DNA from: Bradyrhizobium jicamae
Lineage (GTDB): Bacteria; Pseudomonadota; Alphaproteobacteria; Rhizobiales; Xanthobacteraceae
Length of the DNA stretch: 64,000 bases
Direction of reading: 5' to 3'
Assembly: GCF_018130215.1 (NCBI RefSeq)
Contig: NZ_JAFCKQ010000002.1
Location: forward strand, 62,001-126,000
Shown here piece by piece: positions 60,060-64,000 of the stretch (the first letter of the stretch is position 1; each line of letters opens with the position of its first letter). The position numbers were made by a program, and so were the translations under genes. Below the pieces are notes generated by a model. That model did not search any database. It was given only the letters and a program-made list of their open reading frames with translations, and was not told where the DNA came from.

Positions 60060-60518
60060 CATTCTCGCGACATGATTGCCCGAGGCTTGCATCTCGTTTC
60101 GCTCTCTGACCTGGCAGAGGGCGCAGGGAAAGCCGGGTGCCGATCGCACCCATGGGCCCGGTGCAACAAAGGTAGCACCGGGGTAGGACCACAGGTGTAA
60201 CCGGAAACAACCCGGCTTTCCCTGCGCGATGGGTTACTGCTTATACGTGCTCTCCCCGGCGAGACTGGGCTCTTTTGTCACCGCTTTCGCAAAGATGCTT
60301 TCGCACGCTTCACGAGAGGACACCTGCCACTAGGGCGTCAGGCCTGCACGATTTCGCCGTCCGCCTTGCGTGCCCTCGTCAGTCGCACGCGCAGCGTCCA
60401 CCGCATCCCACACCACGTTCGTGACGATCGCGAGCCGCCCCTCATTCGGGTGGGACGGGAAATTCTATACATTGATTTGCCATTGCGATAAACCGAAATA
60501 TTTTTCACGAGAGGGCTT
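60060..60518 (-). repeat. ~455-bp dispersed repeat, copy B (inverted relative to copy A); notes on the 60001-60542 gap
   Basis: This is the reverse complement of the sequence at 35850-36302, with substitutions and small indels; the core with both gcgcagggaaagccgg arms is at 60121-60227. It fills nearly all of the 542-bp gap between the lactonase and the TonB receptor, ending about 25 bp after the receptor's stop. Short open frames within it are not conserved between the copies. The two copies bracket the molybdenum-hydroxylase cluster and the lactonase gene. Confidence 0.85.
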
Positions 60519-60542
60519 GTGCCGTCGGGCAAATCAATGATT

Positions 60543-62975
60543 TCACCACTTTGCCGACGCCGATAGCTCGAACGTTCGCGGCGCACCGAGATAGACCTGA
60601 TCCGGATAGCCCGGATCGGACCATTGCGCGTAGAGTGCGTTGGTAATGTTGCGGACGCGGAAGGTCACGCGCATCGTCTCCAGCCCCTGCCACCTGAGAT
60701 CGCGGCCCGGGATGTCGACGAAGGCGTAGAGATCCGCCGTGGTGTAGGGCAGCATGGCCGTGAGGTCGTCCTCGAACAGATAGCGTTGGCCGACGTGACG
60801 GACGGAGCCGCCGATCTCGACTGGCCAGCGCCAATCGTTGAACCGGTAGGATGCGCCCGCAGTGATCACGATGGGCGCGACGTTCGAGGGCGTGTTCCCG
60901 GTCCAGACGTCGAAATCGCCATAGCGCGATTGCGTCAGGGCAACATTGCCCCAGATCTTGACATTGTCGATGGGGCGGACGGCCGCGGACAGCTCGACGC
61001 CCTTCGTGTGGACCTCGCCGGCGAGCGTCGAAACCGCGTTGGTCAGCGCTACGTAGACGTTGTTGCGAACGATGTCGTAGGCCGCAAACGTTGCTTCCGC
61101 ACGCTTGTCGTCGGAGATCATCTTGAGCCCGGCCTCATAGATACGGGCGCTGGTCAATTCCAGCGACGTCCCCGGTGTCACCGAGAAGATGCCGGCGGCG
61201 GCGGGATCGTAGGCCGTCGCATACATGCCGTAGAGCATCAGGCCCTTGATCGGTTCGAAGGTAATGGCGCCCCGGTAGGACACCGGATTCCAGGTCGTGG
61301 AGAAGGGCTGACCCGCGGGGATCGAGCCATCGAAATTGACGCCATCGCGCGACAGCGTCAGGTCCTCGACGCGAATGCCACCGATCAGGGACAGCGTCGG
61401 CGTGAGCTTGAGCCGGTCCTCGACCGATATCGCGGCGTCGGTAAGATGGCTGTTGCGGACATCCGGCGACTGCACGCCGTAGACGCCGGGAACGGGATTG
61501 AGGACGTCCACGGAATCGTCGGGATATGTATTACCGCCTTCCTGCGTGAACGTGATGTCGTTGCGGCTCACGGAGAACTGGGTCGCGAGCCGGTTTTCCA
61601 TGCCGAAGAACGACGTGTTCCAGATAACGTCGGTGTTGTCGCCGATGACTTGCTGCTTGTGCGTCACGAAGAACCGGTCGCGGTCGATCATCGATGTTGC
61701 AGTATCGAACGCGTAGGTCTCGCTGTCATACCAGTGGCGTCGTGCGCCGTAGGCATAGGCCTGGTTCTTGATCGTCACGCTGTCGCTGACGTTCCATTCG
61801 AATCCGCCGCGCAGCCACAACTCCTTCGCGCCGACGGAATTGTCCGCGACGTTGTAGTTCGTGTCCACCGTTCGGGAGTCGATGGTGACGGGAGCGATCA
61901 CGGTGACGCCATCGAAGGTGTTGATCGCCGATCCGGCGACGACGCCGTGGGTCGAGAACGGCCCCGAGAACGTCGTTGTGGTCAACGGCGTGCCCCAATA
62001 GGCGTGACCATCGTCCTGCTTGTACTCGATCGCACCGAACACTTTGAAGGACTCGTTGACTCGGTAATTCAACTGTCCCGAGACGTTGCTGAGCTGCTGG
62101 TAGTCGCCGTCGATGAAGCTGTTGACCTTCGACGTGCCGATGTCGAAGCGGTAGTCGAGTCCCGGCAGCGTCGTACTGCCACCCGAGCCGAAATGGGTGC
62201 GGTAGGTGCCGAGCGAGTCGATCGACGTATCGAGCTGGTTCCTGATCGGCCCGGTAGTCGGCTGGTTGCTGACGTAATTGACGGAACCGCCGATCGCGCC
62301 GAGGCCCGACATGATCGATGAGGGTCCTTTGAGGAATTCGATCTGCTGCAGGCTCGACGAATCCATCACGCGAGAGGTGATGTCTTGCGGGCCGATCCAG
62401 ATCCCGTTGTAGAGCACAGTGACTTCGCTGCCGGTGAAACCGCGCATCGAAAAGCTGCCGAACGCACCTCCCGCGTCGCCCGACAGCACACCGACGGCGC
62501 CCTGTGCGGCCTCGGTGGTGGTGCGGTATCCCTGCTCCTGCATCCGTTGCTGGCTGACGACTTCGACGCTTGCCGGCGTTTCATGCACGGTGAGGCCGAG
62601 TAGGGTCGCGCTGGCGGCAACGACGCCGCTGTTCAGTGGCGTGCTCGCCGTGACCGGAGCCGGTGCCGGCGTGGGTACCGGCGTTGGCGTACTCTGGTGC
62701 GCAGCGCGCCGGGCGCGCTTCGCCGGACCGCGGGTCTCCGCGTTGCGCTGGGCGGTATTGCCCCGTTGCGTCGGCGGGGAGACGACCACCGGGCCGAGCG
62801 GTTGCGCACTCTGCGCCCACGCCGGGTCGGATGTCTCGACCACCGCCAGCATGACCCCAAGCGCAATCGCTGAACCGGACAGCCAGCACGATTTGAACGA
62901 GATCAACCGTGAGGATGGCGCAGGAATGCGCGCACGAAACGAAACGTTGCCTGAAATGAACACGGTGGTGACCAA
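60543..62975 (-). CDS. TonB-dependent outer-membrane receptor (siderophore-receptor type) under cobalamin riboswitch
   Basis: An ~810-residue receptor. A signal sequence (SFKSCWLSGSAIALGVMLAV to WAQ) is followed by a possible TonB box (PLGPVVVSPP), a Pro/Thr/Ala-rich linker, a plug domain (HETPASVEVVSQQRMQEQGY, FSMRGFTGSEVTVLYNG) and a 22-strand barrel ending FELSASAKW with a C-terminal Trp. By sequence it looks like the FhuA/siderophore class. However, a cobalamin riboswitch lies about 125 bp upstream, which points to uptake of B12 or another corrinoid. The start is uncertain: TTG at 62975, GTG at 62963 or a later codon; no clear ribosome site is seen. Confidence 0.9.
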   Translation of the reverse strand: MVTTVFISGNVSFRARIPAPSSRLISFKSCWLSGSAIALGVMLAVVETSDPAWAQSAQPLGPVVVSPPTQRGNTAQRNAETRGPAKRARRAAHQSTPTPVPTPAPAPVTASTPLNSGVVAASATLLGLTVHETPASVEVVSQQRMQEQGYRTTTEAAQGAVGVLSGDAGGAFGSFSMRGFTGSEVTVLYNGIWIGPQDITSRVMDSSSLQQIEFLKGPSSIMSGLGAIGGSVNYVSNQPTTGPIRNQLDTSIDSLGTYRTHFGSGGSTTLPGLDYRFDIGTSKVNSFIDGDYQQLSNVSGQLNYRVNESFKVFGAIEYKQDDGHAYWGTPLTTTTFSGPFSTHGVVAGSAINTFDGVTVIAPVTIDSRTVDTNYNVADNSVGAKELWLRGGFEWNVSDSVTIKNQAYAYGARRHWYDSETYAFDTATSMIDRDRFFVTHKQQVIGDNTDVIWNTSFFGMENRLATQFSVSRNDITFTQEGGNTYPDDSVDVLNPVPGVYGVQSPDVRNSHLTDAAISVEDRLKLTPTLSLIGGIRVEDLTLSRDGVNFDGSIPAGQPFSTTWNPVSYRGAITFEPIKGLMLYGMYATAYDPAAAGIFSVTPGTSLELTSARIYEAGLKMISDDKRAEATFAAYDIVRNNVYVALTNAVSTLAGEVHTKGVELSAAVRPIDNVKIWGNVALTQSRYGDFDVWTGNTPSNVAPIVITAGASYRFNDWRWPVEIGGSVRHVGQRYLFEDDLTAMLPYTTADLYAFVDIPGRDLRWQGLETMRVTFRVRNITNALYAQWSDPGYPDQVYLGAPRTFELSASAKW

Positions 62976-63101
62976 CGGCGAATAATAAAGCCGTCACGTA
63001 CATTCACCGCTGAAATCTGCCCTTCGCCCCTGACACGGCAGCTCTCTTCGGCTTTGCAACGCGCTGGAGCACCCCGCCCAATGCGTCAGTACATGACCAC
63101 G

Positions 63102-63277
63102 ACCGGTAGCAAGGTTTCCTGGCTCGCGGGTTGACGCCTTCGACCACCTTCCCAGGATCACAGTGATCCCAGTGGCTCAATTGTCGTCGGCTCGCCGCTT
63201 ACAGTTGCGGGGGCAGCTGCGGCATTGTCCGCGAGGACGCACCGCATTCCCTTGAATGGCCTTTCGGCACTACCGGT
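63102..63277 (-). ncRNA. cobalamin riboswitch; notes on the 62976-63472 gap
   Basis: Read on the minus strand, the aptamer starts ACCGGTAGTGCCGAAAGG and ends GCGAGCCAGGAAACCTTGCT-ACCGGT. The two ends form an 8-bp P1 stem (ACCGGTAG/CTACCGGT). Conserved B12-aptamer blocks lie between: CCCCGCAACTGTAAGCGG, GAGCCACTGGGA, CTGGGAAGG and ACCCGCGAGCCAGG. It sits in the 5' leader of the TonB receptor gene and should switch it off when B12 is plentiful. The 126 bp after it hold the expression platform, which I could not resolve. The ~190 bp on its other side hold only the AAGGAG site of the next gene. Confidence 0.93.
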
Positions 63278-63472
63278 TTCGAGACTGAACAGAGTTCCCC
63301 GGCGAGTCAAGCAAGGTGGTCTGGTCCCGATGCGTGAGGTCACGATATGTGGTACTTTGGCCACGCGACACTTGGCGAGTTCGAGGTCCCCGAGGTTGAG
63401 GTGCCAGTGTCTGCAAGCCGGCAGGTATCAATGCTCGCGGCTTGGACAGGATCGCGGCGGAAGGAGAAATTC

Positions 63473-64000
63473 ATGGCTTTCAATATTCTGCCGTCTGCCG
63501 GCGGTGTCCGGCTGCGCCCGGTCGAAGCGCGCTACGCGCCGATGTTCTGCTTTGCGCTGTTGACCGCGTCGTGCGCGCTCGCCAGCCTTGTCCTGGCCTG
63601 CGCGACGCCCTTCGCTGCGTTCGCTGTCATCGCGGCGGCGGCGCTGCCGTTCCGCACGGCCATCCTGGTGGTCGTCGGAACGTGGCTGGTCAACCAGACC
63701 ATCGGATTCGGCACGCTGCACTATCCGATCGATGCCCGGACGATCGCCTGGGGTTTTGTGATCGGGACAGCAGCGCTCGCCGCAACCGCGGCGGCATCGG
63801 TGGCCTTCCGCCTGCTGCCGCACAATCGCGCGCTGTTATCCTTCTTTCTCGCCTTCGTTTGCGGCTACGCCGCCTATGAGGTCACGCTGCTTGCGGCAAC
63901 GCCGATGCTGGGTGGAGCAGGGGCGTTTACGCCGGCCATCGTGATGCGTCTTGGACTGCTCGGCGCCGTCTGGCTCGCCGGCCTCGTCGCGGTCTGCGAA
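63473..64000 (+). CDS. inner-membrane protein, 3'-truncated by the window edge
   Basis: The frame is open for 176 codons from ATG 63473 to the end of the window. An AAGGAG site lies 7 bases upstream. The product starts MAFNILPSAGGVRLRPVEAR and then has about five hydrophobic segments, for example FCFALLTASCALASLVLACA and AWGFVIGTAALAATAAAS, with a TIGFGTLHYPIDART loop. I do not recognise a named family. It is transcribed away from the cobalamin riboswitch and receptor, so a role in cobalt or B12 uptake is possible only by neighbourhood. Confidence 0.7.
   Translation, partial: MAFNILPSAGGVRLRPVEARYAPMFCFALLTASCALASLVLACATPFAAFAVIAAAALPFRTAILVVVGTWLVNQTIGFGTLHYPIDARTIAWGFVIGTAALAATAAASVAFRLLPHNRALLSFFLAFVCGYAAYEVTLLAATPMLGGAGAFTPAIVMRLGLLGAVWLAGLVAVCE

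Overview
The window is high-GC DNA with tightly packed, often overlapping operons. Gene content and repeats point to an alphaproteobacterium of the Bradyrhizobiaceae, most likely Bradyrhizobium. Three kinds of dispersed palindromes that I associate with that genus from memory are present: the GAGCATGATC double hairpin at 22843, the CATTGCGAGCGAAGCGA element at 36392, and two ~455-bp copies of a repeat whose core starts with gcgcagggaaagccgg. No rRNA, tRNA, CRISPR array, transposase or phage gene was seen.

1-13610 (+): a sugar-alcohol catabolic region. It starts inside an EryA-like FGGY kinase, followed by a 2-hydroxyacid dehydrogenase, a class II aldolase, a GlpD-like dehydrogenase, a HAD phosphatase and a SorC-type regulator. 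Next comes an mtlEFGK/smoEFGK-type ABC importer, a short-chain dehydrogenase, a D-ribulokinase-like FGGY kinase and a PfkB kinase. Two tandem pairs of a 14-bp palindrome (TGAGCATATGCTCA-like, both pairs 19 bp apart) precede the HAD-regulator unit and the importer, and are probably the regulator's operators.

13729-20725 (+): an amidase followed by a complete oligopeptide-type ABC importer. 21134-23580 (+): a periplasmic PQQ alcohol dehydrogenase carrying the Asp-x-Asp metal signature, and a dihaem cytochrome c. 23587-26569: a secreted ankyrin protein, a Tat-type class A beta-lactamase and a divergent AmpR-like LysR regulator. 26627-35710 (-): a second oligopeptide importer, an AbgB-like M20 amidohydrolase, a mandelate-racemase-type enolase-superfamily enzyme and a small conserved protein.

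36533-58561 (-): the most unusual part, a ~22-kb unidirectional cluster. In transcription order it has a branched-chain-amino-acid-type binding protein, an AraC regulator, LivH, LivM and LivG, then a LivF fused to a UPF0261 (Tm-1 N-terminal) domain, and a phosphoenolpyruvate-hydrolase-family TIM barrel. A flotillin-like protein with a very long 11-residue-repeat coiled coil follows, then two paralogous SRPBCC proteins and a molybdenum hydroxylase with FAD, 2Fe-2S and a naturally split molybdopterin subunit. The last genes are the MoxR/VWA maturation pair (CoxD/CoxE-like), an amidohydrolase, a metallo-beta-lactamase-fold lactonase, an SMP-30/isochorismatase fusion and an azoreductase. My inference is uptake of an organic acid or heterocycle, hydroxylation at a molybdenum centre and ring opening; the substrate cannot be read from the sequence. 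The cluster is bracketed by the inverted copies of the 455-bp repeat (35850-36302 and 60060-60518).

58864-64000: a secreted beta-propeller lactonase (+), a TonB-dependent receptor (-) under a clear cobalamin riboswitch, and the start of an inner-membrane protein (+) that runs off the window.
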